Source of the DNA: Geminocystis herdmanii PCC 6308 | Lineage (GTDB): Bacteria > Cyanobacteriota > Cyanobacteriia > Cyanobacteriales > Cyanobacteriaceae | DNA length: 64,000 bases | Assembly: GCF_000332235.1 (NCBI RefSeq) | Contig: NZ_CM001775.1 | Coordinates: 365,630-429,629 of the forward strand | Reading direction: 5' to 3' | In this document: piece after piece, positions 1-8,466 of the stretch | Layout: each line of letters begins with the position of its first letter | Numbering within the stretch: the stretch's first letter is position 1 | Notes under the pieces: generated by a model | What the model was told of the DNA's origin: nothing | Database searches by the model: none | What the model saw: the letters and a program-made list of their open reading frames with translations, nothing else | Made by a program: the position numbers and the translations under genes

Positions 1-762
1 AGGCACAACTCCTTCGGGTAATGCTAAAATCTGATCAGCGATATTAAGATAATATTGGCACACATAATCTAAACTAGGGTCTTTTTCTGCCATTTCAAAC
101 AAGGTTTTACCCTTTACTCTCGATACTCGGATGTCTTCAATGAGAGGTAAAACTTCTAATACAGGCATTGCTACATGGGAAATGTATTTATCGATTAAAT
201 CCCGTTTCGAGGTGCGATTACCAATTAAACCTGCTAACTTGAGGGGATGAGTGCGCGCTTTTTCTCTGACGGAAGCGGCAATACGATTAGCGGCGAATAA
301 GGCATCAAAACCATTATCGGTGACGATTAAACAATAATCTGCATAGTTGAGAGGCGCTGCAAAACCTCCGCAAACTACGTCACCCAACACATCAAATAAA
401 ATCACGTCATATTCATCAAAGGCGTTTAACTCTTTTAACAGTTTGACGGTTTCGCCTACCACATAACCACCACAACCAGCCCCGGCAGGAGGACCTCCTG
501 CCTCTACACAGTCAACACCTGCGTAACCTTTATAAATAACGTCTTCTGCCCAAATATCTTCATAGTGGAAATCTTTTTCCTGTAGGGTGTCGATAATAGT
601 GGGAATTAAAAAGCCAGTAAGGGTAAAGGTACTATCATGTTTTGGATCACATCCAATCTGTAATACTTTTTTACCTCTTTTTGCCAAGGCTGTGGAGATG
701 TTGCAACTGGTGGTTGATTTGCCGATACCGCCTTTTCCGTAAACTGCTAATGTCAAAGTCAT
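1..762 (-). CDS. chlL: Light-independent protochlorophyllide reductase iron protein ChlL (3' end outside window)
   Basis: ChlL is the ATP-hydrolysing [4Fe-4S] reductase that feeds electrons to the ChlN-ChlB catalytic component, so that protochlorophyllide can be reduced in the dark. The first 254 codons are present and open to the window edge; the family is usually close to 290 residues, so about 35 are missing. The start [17 protein letters not shown] carries the nitrogenase-iron-protein P-loop. The CDPKHDST stretch and two cysteine regions (AGAGCGGY and [11 protein letters not shown], the cluster ligands in NifH/ChlL) are visible. No chlN is seen within the window. Identification is very secure. 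Confidence 0.97.
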   Translation of the reverse strand, partial: MTLTLAVYGKGGIGKSTTSCNISTALAKRGKKVLQIGCDPKHDSTFTLTGFLIPTIIDTLQEKDFHYEDIWAEDVIYKGYAGVDCVEAGGPPAGAGCGGYVVGETVKLLKELNAFDEYDVILFDVLGDVVCGGFAAPLNYADYCLIVTDNGFDALFAANRIAASVREKARTHPLKLAGLIGNRTSKRDLIDKYISHVAMPVLEVLPLIEDIRVSRVKGKTLFEMAEKDPSLDYVCQYYLNIADQILALPEGVVP

Positions 763-1192
763 GTTTTTATGATTCCTGATTTATTTGCACTGATTGCATT
801 ATTGACTAATTTTTCGGAAATGAAAAGGGGTACAAGTTTTAGTTTGGGTAGTAAATAGACGAAAATTTGAGTATAATTTCATTTAATTTATTTAATTAAC
901 TCTAATTGTTGTTCAAGATTAAATTTGACTAATTTTAAAATTTTGCTAATCAATAAACTATAATTTTGTATAAAAGCAAAAAAAGGTAACAATATCTTTA
1001 CATAAACCAGAAAAACCTTATTTAATAAGGCTTTCTGATGTTCAAGAGTTCGATCGAACTTGAGTAATTATACTTAAAGAATTGGCAAAATTAGCAATAT
1101 ATCTGGGTGAAAAAAGATGATTGTTAATATTTACAACAATTTTTGATTAGTAAAGAAAAATAAGTATAAATACTCAGAAAAAATATTGGGTT
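763..1192. other. Intergenic region upstream of chlL
   Basis: About 430 AT-rich bases without a credible gene lie between chlL and the repetitive secreted protein. The region presumably holds the chlL promoter, but I could not fix the -35 and -10 boxes. The one clear element is a palindrome built on AGTTCGATCGAACT near 1046-1059, a form of the CGATCG word that recurs through the window. Confidence 0.5.
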
Positions 1193-2083
1193 TTAAATTT
1201 GAATCACCTTATAAACCGTTGTACCATTTTGGTAGAAAGTTTGATAATAGATACCAGCACAATCATAATATTGAGTATTTCCCATTTGAGTCACGGTGCA
1301 TCCATCGGGGAGATAACTGACGACAGCACCCACAGGAGGAGAAATAATGACATAGTTTCCGTTACTAGGTTGCATATAAACTCCATCGGAATAGATATAA
1401 GAAGTTGAGCCAATATAAATAGTATCGTAATAGGGAGGCGGAGTCGCAACACTCGCACCAATAGCTAATCCAGCAGTTAAGCCCACTGCCGCAGTCCAAG
1501 CACCCCAACCGGGAGGAGCATAGTAGCCTCCACCGTACCAACCACCACCACGCCAGTTATCATTGACAAAATCCTGACGGTTATCTTGGCGATTTCCTGC
1601 ATTATTTTGACGATTATCTTGGCGATTCCCTGCATTATCTTGACGATTACCTTGATTAGTTTGACGGTTATCTTGACGATCGCCTTGAGCATTACTACGG
1701 TTAGTTTGTCTTTCTCCTTGATTAGTCTGACGATCGCCTTGAGCATCACTACGGTTAGTTTGTCTTTCTCCCTGATTAGTCTGACGATTACCTTGAGCAT
1801 CACTACGGTTAGTTTGTCGTTGCCCTTGATTACCCTGACGACTGGAAGAATTACTAAAGTTGCCTCTATTTTGTAAACTGGTACTACTATTTACCCGTTG
1901 AGATGCACCACCACCTCTTGCACCGCTCGATCGATTGACACTGCTGGTTCTTGCACCTCCTCCACCTCTTGCACCGCCACCCCGTCCACCACGTCCTGCG
2001 TAGGCGACATCGGAGAAAATAGCTAAGATAGTGAGTAACACGGTGAAAGTAAAAATAAAGGGTTTTTTGGATAAGTTTTTCAT
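1193..2083 (-). CDS. Secreted low-complexity Gly/Arg/Asn/Gln repeat protein, DUF6515-like C-terminus
   Basis: A hypothetical exported protein of 296 residues. Residues 1-29 form a signal peptide (KKPF, hydrophobic core, cut after VAYA). A Gly/Arg-rich stretch follows (about 30-60), then a repeat region (about 85-170) built from units such as RQTNQGE, RQTNRSDAQGD and NRQDNRQ. After a hydrophobic glycine-rich segment (about 190-215) comes a Tyr-rich C-terminal domain with PPVGAVVSYLPDGCT and two cysteines, resembling the DUF6515 family of small periplasmic or outer-membrane proteins. Function unknown. The repeats also keep the other frames open, so the antisense and out-of-frame ORFs here are by-products. 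The family assignment is from memory of its PPVGA..LP.GC signature. Confidence 0.75.
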   Translation of the reverse strand: MKNLSKKPFIFTFTVLLTILAIFSDVAYAGRGGRGGGARGGGGARTSSVNRSSGARGGGASQRVNSSTSLQNRGNFSNSSSRQGNQGQRQTNRSDAQGNRQTNQGERQTNRSDAQGDRQTNQGERQTNRSNAQGDRQDNRQTNQGNRQDNAGNRQDNRQNNAGNRQDNRQDFVNDNWRGGGWYGGGYYAPPGWGAWTAAVGLTAGLAIGASVATPPPYYDTIYIGSTSYIYSDGVYMQPSNGNYVIISPPVGAVVSYLPDGCTVTQMGNTQYYDCAGIYYQTFYQNGTTVYKVIQI

Positions 2084-2125
2084 GATGAACTCCTGTAAAA
2101 TAAGTTTTTAATACGAAGGGTTTAT

Positions 2126-2890
2126 TTAAGGTGAGGGGGGTAAGATTTCAATTCTGACGTTATCCTTTTTTGGGGTGAAAGTAAAAATATCTTGAGAAAA
2201 TGAGGGTTTAAAGTTCCAATTAGAGAATAACACCGTATATTGAGGGGCATTCGGTAGATTTTTATAGGTGATGATGGCTTTTTTGATTAAAGGAGGATTA
2301 TCTTGACTAATCCATAATTGTCCATCCCAATCATCGGTAACGAGAAGTAAGTGATCTGTTTCGACTCGATTAACCAAGTTACTCCCAATGTATAAAGGTT
2401 CTTCTATTATATCATCAAGGACACGACAAGGATTACTGGTAAATAAGTTCGACATGGCAATAGTGAAACCATAGTTTTGTTCGATCGAACTCACCATGTC
2501 ATCAATAGTTGTGGGTGCTTCTTTGGTAGCAAAAACATTGAGAAGGGGAGAAAATAAGGTAAAAGATTTACCATCATAATAAAAACTTCTTTTTTCCTGA
2601 TCTCCGATGGTATCCACTCTGAGCAAATTAGGTCTTTGTAGGGATACTTGTTTATAACCGCTATATTGAACTTTTGAGCCTGATGCTAAAACGTTGTCAT
2701 AGGTGACATCCATTTCTACACTAAAGGATTGTTGACTCTTGAGAAAATCGCAGACTTGGTTTAATAATTCATCTGTGGTTATGGGAGATGTTTCTGTATT
2801 GGGGACATTTTGAGCTTGTATTTTTGATGCTACACCAAAGGTGGAAGTTACACAAAAAGCAAGAGTTAATAAAATTTTTGAATAGTTCAT
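2126..2890 (-). CDS. DUF2092 family exported protein
   Basis: Predicted periplasmic protein of about 254 residues. The frame is open up to 2959, but the start at 2890 (MNYSKILLTLAFCVTSTFG...) gives a proper signal peptide ending near KIQA, so I prefer it. The body resembles DUF2092: an SFSVEMDVTYDNVL strand, RPNLLRVD, a YYDGKSFTLFSP segment and a C-terminal AIITYKNLP strand, the layout of LolA/LolB-like beta folds that bind lipids. No catalytic residues are apparent. It runs in the same direction as the repetitive protein downstream, about 42 bases away, so the two may be co-transcribed. Function is not known. Confidence 0.75.
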   Translation of the reverse strand: MNYSKILLTLAFCVTSTFGVASKIQAQNVPNTETSPITTDELLNQVCDFLKSQQSFSVEMDVTYDNVLASGSKVQYSGYKQVSLQRPNLLRVDTIGDQEKRSFYYDGKSFTLFSPLLNVFATKEAPTTIDDMVSSIEQNYGFTIAMSNLFTSNPCRVLDDIIEEPLYIGSNLVNRVETDHLLLVTDDWDGQLWISQDNPPLIKKAIITYKNLPNAPQYTVLFSNWNFKPSFSQDIFTFTPKKDNVRIEILPPSP

Positions 2891-2978
2891 ATATTTGACA
2901 TTGTAATTAATAAAAATGAATTTTTGATGATTATTTGTAAGATGGACATCGCCCACCATCAGAGGATTTTGAGGTTTT

Positions 2979-2995
2979 GGTGGGCAATGCCCACT
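2979..2995. repeat. Palindromic dispersed repeat GGTGGGCA/TGCCCAC(C)
   Basis: A near-perfect inverted repeat just after the stop region of the AI-2E permease gene. The same palindrome recurs at 54722-54738, next to the rpoC1 fragment, so it is a dispersed repeat. A partial GCCCACCATC arm precedes it at about 2950-2960. It could form a terminator-like hairpin. Confidence 0.7.
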
Positions 2996-4043
2996 ATGTC
3001 GTATTTGAGTCTTCCTTGAGCCATGCTCCTATTAATTCATAACCGAGAATCAAGATTACAGGACCTACAAATAAGCCGAGAATGCCATGGGCGATCGTAC
3101 CGCCAATTACTCCTAATAAAATAACCACGATCGGAACTGGTAGCCCTTTTCCCATTAACATAGGTTTAAGTACATTATCAATCAAAGTAGCTAAAATCAT
3201 CCAGATGGTGAAAAGTAAAGCCCCTAAAGGGTTCATGGTTGTCCAAGCAAACACGATCGCAGGTAAAACTATTAATCCCGGACCAATTTGAATAATACTT
3301 AAAAATAAGGATACTAAAGTTAGTATTCCTGCGGCGGGAATTTTGGCTAAAATTAACCCAAAAGCCACCAATAGAGTTTGTATTACTGCAACGCCGATGA
3401 CACCACGAGTTACACTGCGTATAGTTGTGGTTGCTAGTTGCATAAATTCTTCCCCTCTGGATGGCGCTAACCTTGAGACAAATAATGTTATGCCTTGGTT
3501 TAAACTTTGGGCTTTTAGAATTAATATGACTGCGATAATTATAGAGACAATAAATTTCAGTAATATTAAACCAAGATTGGTGGCTTGTAATAAAAGGGTT
3601 TTAGAAAATGCGACAATTTGTGTATGAAATTGACCAATTAATCCTTTCAGGTTTAACGATGCCAGTTGCCAAATCTCATTTAAAGGTTTACCAACGAGGG
3701 GTAAATCGGCAATTTTTGGGGATGGAGGAGGTATAACTAAAGTACCTGCTTCAATGCCGTCAACTATGGTTTGAGCATTATGAAACAAAATAGTTGCGAT
3801 TATACTAATAGGTCCTAGAATAATACCAATACCAACTAACCCTAGGAGTATGGCGGATAACTTTCTACGTCCTCCTAGACGGTTTTTCAGCCACTCAAAA
3901 ACAGGAAAGAGTGCGATCGACAATACCCCTGCCCAAAGGAAGATGATGATAAACGGACGAATGAGAATAAAGCACCAAGCCAATAAGAAGCCGATGGTAA
4001 AAAATCGAATGATTGTATTGATTAGTTTAGAGTTATTTTCCAT
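2994..4043 (-). CDS. AI-2E family transporter (PerM/TqsA-type permease)
   Basis: Integral membrane protein of 349 residues in the AI-2E/UPF0118 family, whose members export small molecules such as autoinducer-2 or act as cation/proton antiporters; the substrate here is unknown. Several hydrophobic helices are clear: residues 12-45, 60-85, 155-180 and a C-terminal block from about 210 onward with PAAGILTLVSLFLSIIQIGPG and the typical PMLMGKGLPVPI...G.IGG segment. A charged KNRLGGRRK loop follows helix 2. Length is normal for the family. It starts 10 bases downstream of the HEPN gene stop and reads the same way, so it may share a transcript with the toxin-antitoxin pair. Confidence 0.85.
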   Translation of the reverse strand: MENNSKLINTIIRFFTIGFLLAWCFILIRPFIIIFLWAGVLSIALFPVFEWLKNRLGGRRKLSAILLGLVGIGIILGPISIIATILFHNAQTIVDGIEAGTLVIPPPSPKIADLPLVGKPLNEIWQLASLNLKGLIGQFHTQIVAFSKTLLLQATNLGLILLKFIVSIIIAVILILKAQSLNQGITLFVSRLAPSRGEEFMQLATTTIRSVTRGVIGVAVIQTLLVAFGLILAKIPAAGILTLVSLFLSIIQIGPGLIVLPAIVFAWTTMNPLGALLFTIWMILATLIDNVLKPMLMGKGLPVPIVVILLGVIGGTIAHGILGLFVGPVILILGYELIGAWLKEDSNTT

Positions 4044-4052
4044 AAATTTAGC

Positions 4053-4442
4053 TTACTTATCCTCAATATTTTCATAAAGATTTAAAGTATATTGTAAAAA
4101 ATTTTCTGCCCGATCAATTTGTAACTGTGCTTCCTCTTTACCTAATGAATTATAGTCTCCATAATCTCCCAAATTTCTCATATTTTGTACCTCTCTTAAA
4201 TACTTATGATATTGTTGAGGAATTTTTTGAGTTTTAATAAATTCTCTTCCGAATGCTGATATTACTGCTGAATGTTTAGAGAAATAAAGTTCCTCTTGTG
4301 CTAGAAAAGCAGACGCAAGATAAAACATTGTATAATAAGCTCTAGCAACCGCAAAGTCATAGAATTTCCCTTCAAATAAATGTTTTGATGCTTCTAAACT
4401 TTGTTTTGCTTTAAGAAGAAATTGTTTTTCATTTTCATTCAT
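4053..4442 (-). CDS. HEPN domain protein (toxin-like partner of MNT nucleotidyltransferase)
   Basis: A 129-residue all-helical HEPN protein. HEPN proteins paired with MNT genes are toxin-antitoxin modules in which the HEPN partner is usually an RNase or the target of adenylylation. Visible features are the N-terminal FLLKAKQSLEASKHLFEGKFYDFAVARAYY helical hairpin, typical of the HEPN type that is paired with but distinct from HepT, and the YYTMFYLASA segment. The classical R-x4-H RNase motif is not obvious, so RNase activity is uncertain. Its start overlaps the stop of the upstream nucleotidyltransferase by four bases (ATGA), which indicates translational coupling. Confidence 0.8.
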   Translation of the reverse strand: MNENEKQFLLKAKQSLEASKHLFEGKFYDFAVARAYYTMFYLASAFLAQEELYFSKHSAVISAFGREFIKTQKIPQQYHKYLREVQNMRNLGDYGDYNSLGKEEAQLQIDRAENFLQYTLNLYENIEDK

Positions 4443-4756
4443 AATAAAATCCCTTCTTTCTCAATGTTTTTGAATAAAGGATTTTTTCTCGTTTTAAATT
4501 GCTCTTGAGATACATAAAAACAGTTAATTTCTATATCATTTTCTAAGGATAAATCAGTTAATTTATCTATATTTTTTTTAATTTCAAGAACAGGGTTAAC
4601 GGGACGATTTAAAATAACTAAAATATCAATATCCGAATATTGATTAGCCTCTCCCCTAGCTTGAGAACCGAATAAAATTAGGCTTACTAATTCTTCTTTG
4701 TAAACGTTTTCAAGTTCTTTTTTAACTTTAGTAATTACATTTTTTATTTTGTCCAT
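4439..4756 (-). CDS. MNT-type minimal nucleotidyltransferase (antitoxin)
   Basis: A 105-residue nucleotidyltransferase of the Pol-beta superfamily. The signature GSQARGEANQYSDIDILV (about residues 30-48) contains the GS...R and D-x-D metal-binding residues of the family. A further acidic residue (EINCF) lies on the expected later strand. In known HEPN/MNT pairs this enzyme silences the HEPN toxin by adding AMP. It is the first gene of a two-gene unit with the overlapping HEPN gene. Start 4756 is preceded only by AT-rich sequence without a strong Shine-Dalgarno. Confidence 0.85.
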   Translation of the reverse strand: MDKIKNVITKVKKELENVYKEELVSLILFGSQARGEANQYSDIDILVILNRPVNPVLEIKKNIDKLTDLSLENDIEINCFYVSQEQFKTRKNPLFKNIEKEGILL

Positions 4757-4761
4757 AAATT

Positions 4762-5007
4762 TTAACTATCTAAAACGTTTTTTTCAAAGGTTTTGATCAC
4801 AATATACAAAATAGGCGCGATCGCTAAACTTAATACTGTAGCCACTAGATAACCGCCAAAACTTACAGTACCGATCGACCAACGACTTAAAGCCCCTGCA
4901 CCACTTGCCGTCATTAAGGGAATATATCCCACAATACCAGACAGAGAAGTCATCATAATAGGGCGAAAACGAGATTTAGCGGCGGCGATCGAATCTGGTT
5001 TAATCAT
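4762..5007 (-). pseudogene. RND efflux pump C-terminal fragment (HAE1/AcrB family)
   Basis: Eighty-one codons matching only the last transmembrane part of AcrB-type RND pumps: the RFRPIMMTSL.G..PL..ASGAGA motif, then G.VSFGGYLVATVL and a final hydrophobic helix. A complete family member has over 1000 residues. A stop codon (TAA) lies one codon upstream of the apparent ATG, so nothing extends it. The remnant ends exactly where the AraC fragment on the other strand begins, suggesting one deletion or rearrangement with a breakpoint near 5008-5013. Not expected to be functional. Confidence 0.85.
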
Positions 5008-5079
5008 CAGTTACTGAACTTTGAATCTAATTACAATGAACAATCTAGTTATTATGCTTTTTTACTTCACTTCAAAGCC

Positions 5080-5631
5080 ATGAAATCGATGATGAATTTT
5101 GACTGGTATCCTACAGACTTATATTTTCAAGGGCAACCAGTAAAAGGATTATCAAGTCTTGATATATTTTCTCAATGTCGGATGCGTTTCAATCAACCCT
5201 ATAATTCTATGGGTATTTCTAAAAATCTTCTCTATTTACCCCTTGAAAAAAAGTATCACCATAGCAATGATGATGAACAAAATTTATACGAACAAATGAA
5301 CTTATTTACCCTTCCTGTGGATTTGGTGGATGCTCTTAAATCATTGATTCGCTCTCAATTATTTGGCGGTAATATTCAAATACAAACTATAGCAGATTCG
5401 ATCGGTATAAGTAAAAGAAGCCTTCAAAGATTTTTAGCGGATAAAGGTTTGAGTTATTCTCATTTAATAGATCAAGTAAGATTTCAGTTAGCAGTGGAAT
5501 GGTTGAAAGATAAAACTATACCTATTGGTGACATCGCTTTGGAACTTCAGTATAGTGAAGTAAATAATTTTACGAGGGCATTTAAAAGATGGACTGGCTT
5601 AACCCCTAGGGAATATCGTCATCGATTGTAA
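5080..5631 (+). pseudogene. AraC-family regulator, N-terminally truncated
   Basis: The C-terminal two-thirds of an AraC/XylS regulator with an intact double helix-turn-helix domain (about residues 100-183): IQTIADSIGISKRSLQRFLADKGLSY, then the family-defining IGDIALELQYSEVNNFTRAFKRWTGLTPREYR. The N-terminal segment (ILE..FQGQPVKGL type) resembles the end of the arabinose-binding-like domain found in 330-residue members. The reading frame stays open upstream of this ATG to about 5011 and still looks like protein, after which it runs into the antisense RND fragment. I read the gene as having lost its 5' half. It might still make a DNA-binding fragment. Confidence 0.75.
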
Positions 5632-5703
5632 CGGGTTTTGATGAGAAAAAACGATCGAAACTTCTCTTAATTGATATGATTGCGATCGAACACCTTGCTT
5701 TTG

Positions 5704-5724
5704 GGGACGCAAACCTTGCGTCCC
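5704..5724. terminator. Perfect 9-bp hairpin GGGACGCAA/TTGCGTCCC, possible nrdA terminator
   Basis: A perfect inverted repeat with a three-base loop seven bases beyond the nrdA stop codon. It lacks a clean U-tract on the nrdA side, so it may be a dispersed palindrome that doubles as a transcription end. Similar 28-base palindromes occur elsewhere in the window. Confidence 0.6.
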
Positions 5725-5730
5725 TACGGA

Positions 5731-8031
5731 TTAATTTGCGCAAGCGGTACATTCTTCTTTAAAAGAATCCCTTTGCACAATCCTGACATAATAAACGGCT
5801 TTACAACCTTTCTCCCATGCCATGACTAAGGTATCATAAATGTCTTTTGCTTTTAACGCTCTTTCTCCCTCTTCAGCAAAATATACTCCTTGATTGAGAT
5901 TAAATAGTAATTCCATTGAGATACCTGTGTCAACCCATTGTTGAATCACAGCGATCGAATTTACTACTATATCTTGATGGAGATTTTTGTTTTCTTGGTA
6001 AAACCAGTTTTTATCGTTGATATAGGGGGGGGCAATTGGCACTGTACCTTTAGCCCATTTATCATAGAAAAAGCGACTATAAACAGGTAACACACTGGCA
6101 GTGCAACCCTGCACTAAAGATGATGAAGTATTGGGCGCGATCGCAGTAATATGAGAATTACGGATACCAAATTCTTGAATATCTAAGGATAGTTGTAGCC
6201 AACGGGGTTTCTCATAGGCGTTTTCTTCAAACCATTCTACGGGTTTACTACCTATTAATAAGCCTTTACTCCAATCGCTACCCTCAAAAGCAGGATAAGC
6301 TCCTCTTTCCTTGGATAATTCCATGGAGGCATTGGTGCAATAATAACCAATATCCTCGAATAAGTTACTAATTTCTGCAAGGTTGTTATATCTTAACTCC
6401 CGTTTCGCTAACCAATCCGCTAACCCCATAGCACCCACTCCGATGGTACGATAACGGTTATTATGTTCCTTCGCATCGGCAAAAGGTGGTAAAGTAATCT
6501 CGATCGTATTATCTAAAATTCTCACCGCTAAAGTACAGATAGATTCCATCTCCTCTTTTTCCAAATTAGCAAGGTTAAGGGAGACTAAATTACAGCAGTG
6601 GGCATATTTATCAGGGGTAACATTCGAGAAGGATTCAGTACATAAATTCACTCCCGGAATATAACCATCATGTTTGTTCGGATTAGCTTTATTAATGGCA
6701 TCCTTGAAAGCAAGATAAGGCATTCCTGTTTCTACCTGCGCCCTCATGATGTGTTTAAATAACTCTCTAGCGTTTACCTTCTTATACAGCTTGATTTTTG
6801 TATCTAGGTTAGCTTCAATAATGCCGTAGGCTTTTTCAAATTCTGCCCCCCATAACGGCGGTAAATCAATGCCTAAAGCGTTTTTTACCTCAAAAGGATC
6901 AACTAAAGTCCAATCTTGCTTATTTTGCACCCTACGCATAAACTCATCAGGTAAGATAAGTTGCGGGAATACGTCATAAGCCTTACGTCTCTGATCTCCG
7001 TTTTCTGTCTGCATTTCCAGAAATTCGGGTACGTCTAAATGCCATATATCTAAACCAACAGTTACAGCCCCGGCACGTCTTCCCCCCTGATTCACTGCTA
7101 TAGCGGTGTCATTGAGGAGTTTTATCCAAGGTATCACCCCCCCTGAAGCGTTCTTTTTACCCATCACAGAGCTTCCTGTCGCCCTAATTCTGGACACGTT
7201 TACCCCTACTCCTCCACCGTTTTTGGAAATTCTAGCAGTATTAGTAATTTCATCAAAAATACTTTCTAAGTTGTCATCAATACTCACAATAAAACAACTT
7301 GTTAATGAGCCATTCGGCACTCTCAAGTTAGCTAAAATAGGGGTGGCAAGGGAGATACGGCGAGATGCGATCGACTCATAAAACTTACGAGCATAAGTCA
7401 AGCGATTATCGGTATTTTCCACCATTGCCAACAATAACGAGCAAGTTAAATAGGCTTCTTGGGGTAACTCTTGGGGTAAGAGATAACGATTAGTTAATAA
7501 AACCGCCCCTGCATAGTCATAATCTAAATCCCAATCGGGGTTAATCCAACTATTGGCAATTTCTAATTCTTCAGGGGTATAGGTTAAAATGCGTCGATCG
7601 TACCTACCCTGCTCCACAAAATCCGCTACGGTTTGAGCATAATTACCGTAATTATAGCCTCTGGTGGCAAGGCAATCTTTCCATAAACTCCAGACGTGCA
7701 ACCTTCCAGCGACATAACGCCAATCTGGTTGATCCAGATCACACATTTCTAAGGCACAATTAATAAGATTATCCTGAATATCCCTCGTGGTGATGCCATC
7801 ACGCAAACGAGTTTTCAAACCAGATTCGAGGGCGATGGTATTAACATCTTTACCATTACAAGCCCAATCGACTACTTTTCTGATTTTACTAACATCAAGG
7901 GGGGCAGATTTACCATTTCTTTTAATCACCTCAATACTTTTGGTTACAGTATCGACACTGTGATTATGATTACTATGACTAACGGTATAGGAGTGGCTAG
8001 AGATCGTACTTTGTTGCGTATCCAATAACAT
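5731..8031 (-). CDS. nrdA: Ribonucleoside-diphosphate reductase class I alpha subunit
   Basis: Large catalytic subunit of class I ribonucleotide reductase, which converts ribonucleoside diphosphates to deoxyribonucleotides for DNA synthesis. The 766-residue length is standard. An ATP-cone (about residues 30-120) begins with IEVIKRNGKSAPLD. Catalytic elements follow: TSCF (Cys about 246, half of the redox pair), NLCTES (about 462-467, thiyl Cys and Glu), CCNLVSLNLAN (about 478), and the radical-transfer tyrosines in AVYYVR (about 749). The C-terminal ECTACAN holds the swinging-arm cysteine pair reduced by thioredoxin. The partner nrdB is not in the window. Start 8031 has a GAGG element about 10 bases upstream. 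Two NrdR-like boxes lie in front. Confidence 0.95.
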   Translation of the reverse strand: MLLDTQQSTISSHSYTVSHSNHNHSVDTVTKSIEVIKRNGKSAPLDVSKIRKVVDWACNGKDVNTIALESGLKTRLRDGITTRDIQDNLINCALEMCDLDQPDWRYVAGRLHVWSLWKDCLATRGYNYGNYAQTVADFVEQGRYDRRILTYTPEELEIANSWINPDWDLDYDYAGAVLLTNRYLLPQELPQEAYLTCSLLLAMVENTDNRLTYARKFYESIASRRISLATPILANLRVPNGSLTSCFIVSIDDNLESIFDEITNTARISKNGGGVGVNVSRIRATGSSVMGKKNASGGVIPWIKLLNDTAIAVNQGGRRAGAVTVGLDIWHLDVPEFLEMQTENGDQRRKAYDVFPQLILPDEFMRRVQNKQDWTLVDPFEVKNALGIDLPPLWGAEFEKAYGIIEANLDTKIKLYKKVNARELFKHIMRAQVETGMPYLAFKDAINKANPNKHDGYIPGVNLCTESFSNVTPDKYAHCCNLVSLNLANLEKEEMESICTLAVRILDNTIEITLPPFADAKEHNNRYRTIGVGAMGLADWLAKRELRYNNLAEISNLFEDIGYYCTNASMELSKERGAYPAFEGSDWSKGLLIGSKPVEWFEENAYEKPRWLQLSLDIQEFGIRNSHITAIAPNTSSSLVQGCTASVLPVYSRFFYDKWAKGTVPIAPPYINDKNWFYQENKNLHQDIVVNSIAVIQQWVDTGISMELLFNLNQGVYFAEEGERALKAKDIYDTLVMAWEKGCKAVYYVRIVQRDSFKEECTACAN

Positions 8032-8466
8032 TGCTGATTGCCTCGCTTACTTTAAGTATTTCTACTCAAAAAAAATTTACTGCTGTTTGCTTCTTCTCTT
8101 TTATACCATATATCTGGGGTAGCCTGTTACCCTCATACACCATATATGGAATTTAGTCAATAAAATTTTTCTGAAAATCTTAACAAAGCAAAAGGGAAAA
8201 ATTGAGAATTGAAAATTGAGAATGGAGAATTAAGAGAAATTACGAATTAGTTATTAATCAATCACTCATAGTTTAATGAATCATAGTAATCTACTCATCA
8301 CCTTGAATTTATTGAAGTTTTTTACCTTTACACAAAAGATATTTACCCTTGTTTATCAGAAGTGAGTAATGTTAAAAGTTATCGGGTTTTAACCTTTGTT
8401 TTGTGGTAGATGCCTTTTTATTCATTCTCAATTTTCCATTCTCCATTCTCCATTACATTATGGTTT
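8032..8466. other. Intergenic region between ndhA and nrdA
   Basis: About 435 bases with no gene. Besides the candidate NrdR boxes it holds two clusters of short tandem repeats: GAGAATTGAAAATTGAGAATGGAGAATT near 8200-8232, and TTCTCAATTTTCCATTCTCCATTCTCCATT near 8424-8456 at the ndhA end. Related seven- to eight-base units recur near 51055-51075 and 63055-63150. Confidence 0.55.
8103..8152. promoter_or_regulatory. Two candidate NrdR boxes upstream of nrdA
   Basis: Two copies of an ACCATATAT-centred sequence start at about 8103 and 8137, 34 bases apart, 72-120 bases before the nrdA start. The nrdA-distal copy, ACACCATATATGGAAT, matches the 16-base NrdR palindrome (acaCwATATATwGtgt) well, and the nrdA-proximal copy matches more weakly. 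NrdR is the ATP/dATP-sensing repressor of ribonucleotide reductase genes and usually binds paired boxes. The spacing is 2-3 bases longer than the classical 31-32, so this stays a proposal. Confidence 0.5.

Noticed and set aside
1586-1876. Plus-strand ORF over the repetitive secreted protein
   Set aside because: It is an Ile/Thr/Ser-rich shadow of the minus-strand Asn/Gln/Arg repeats, with no domain or start signals.
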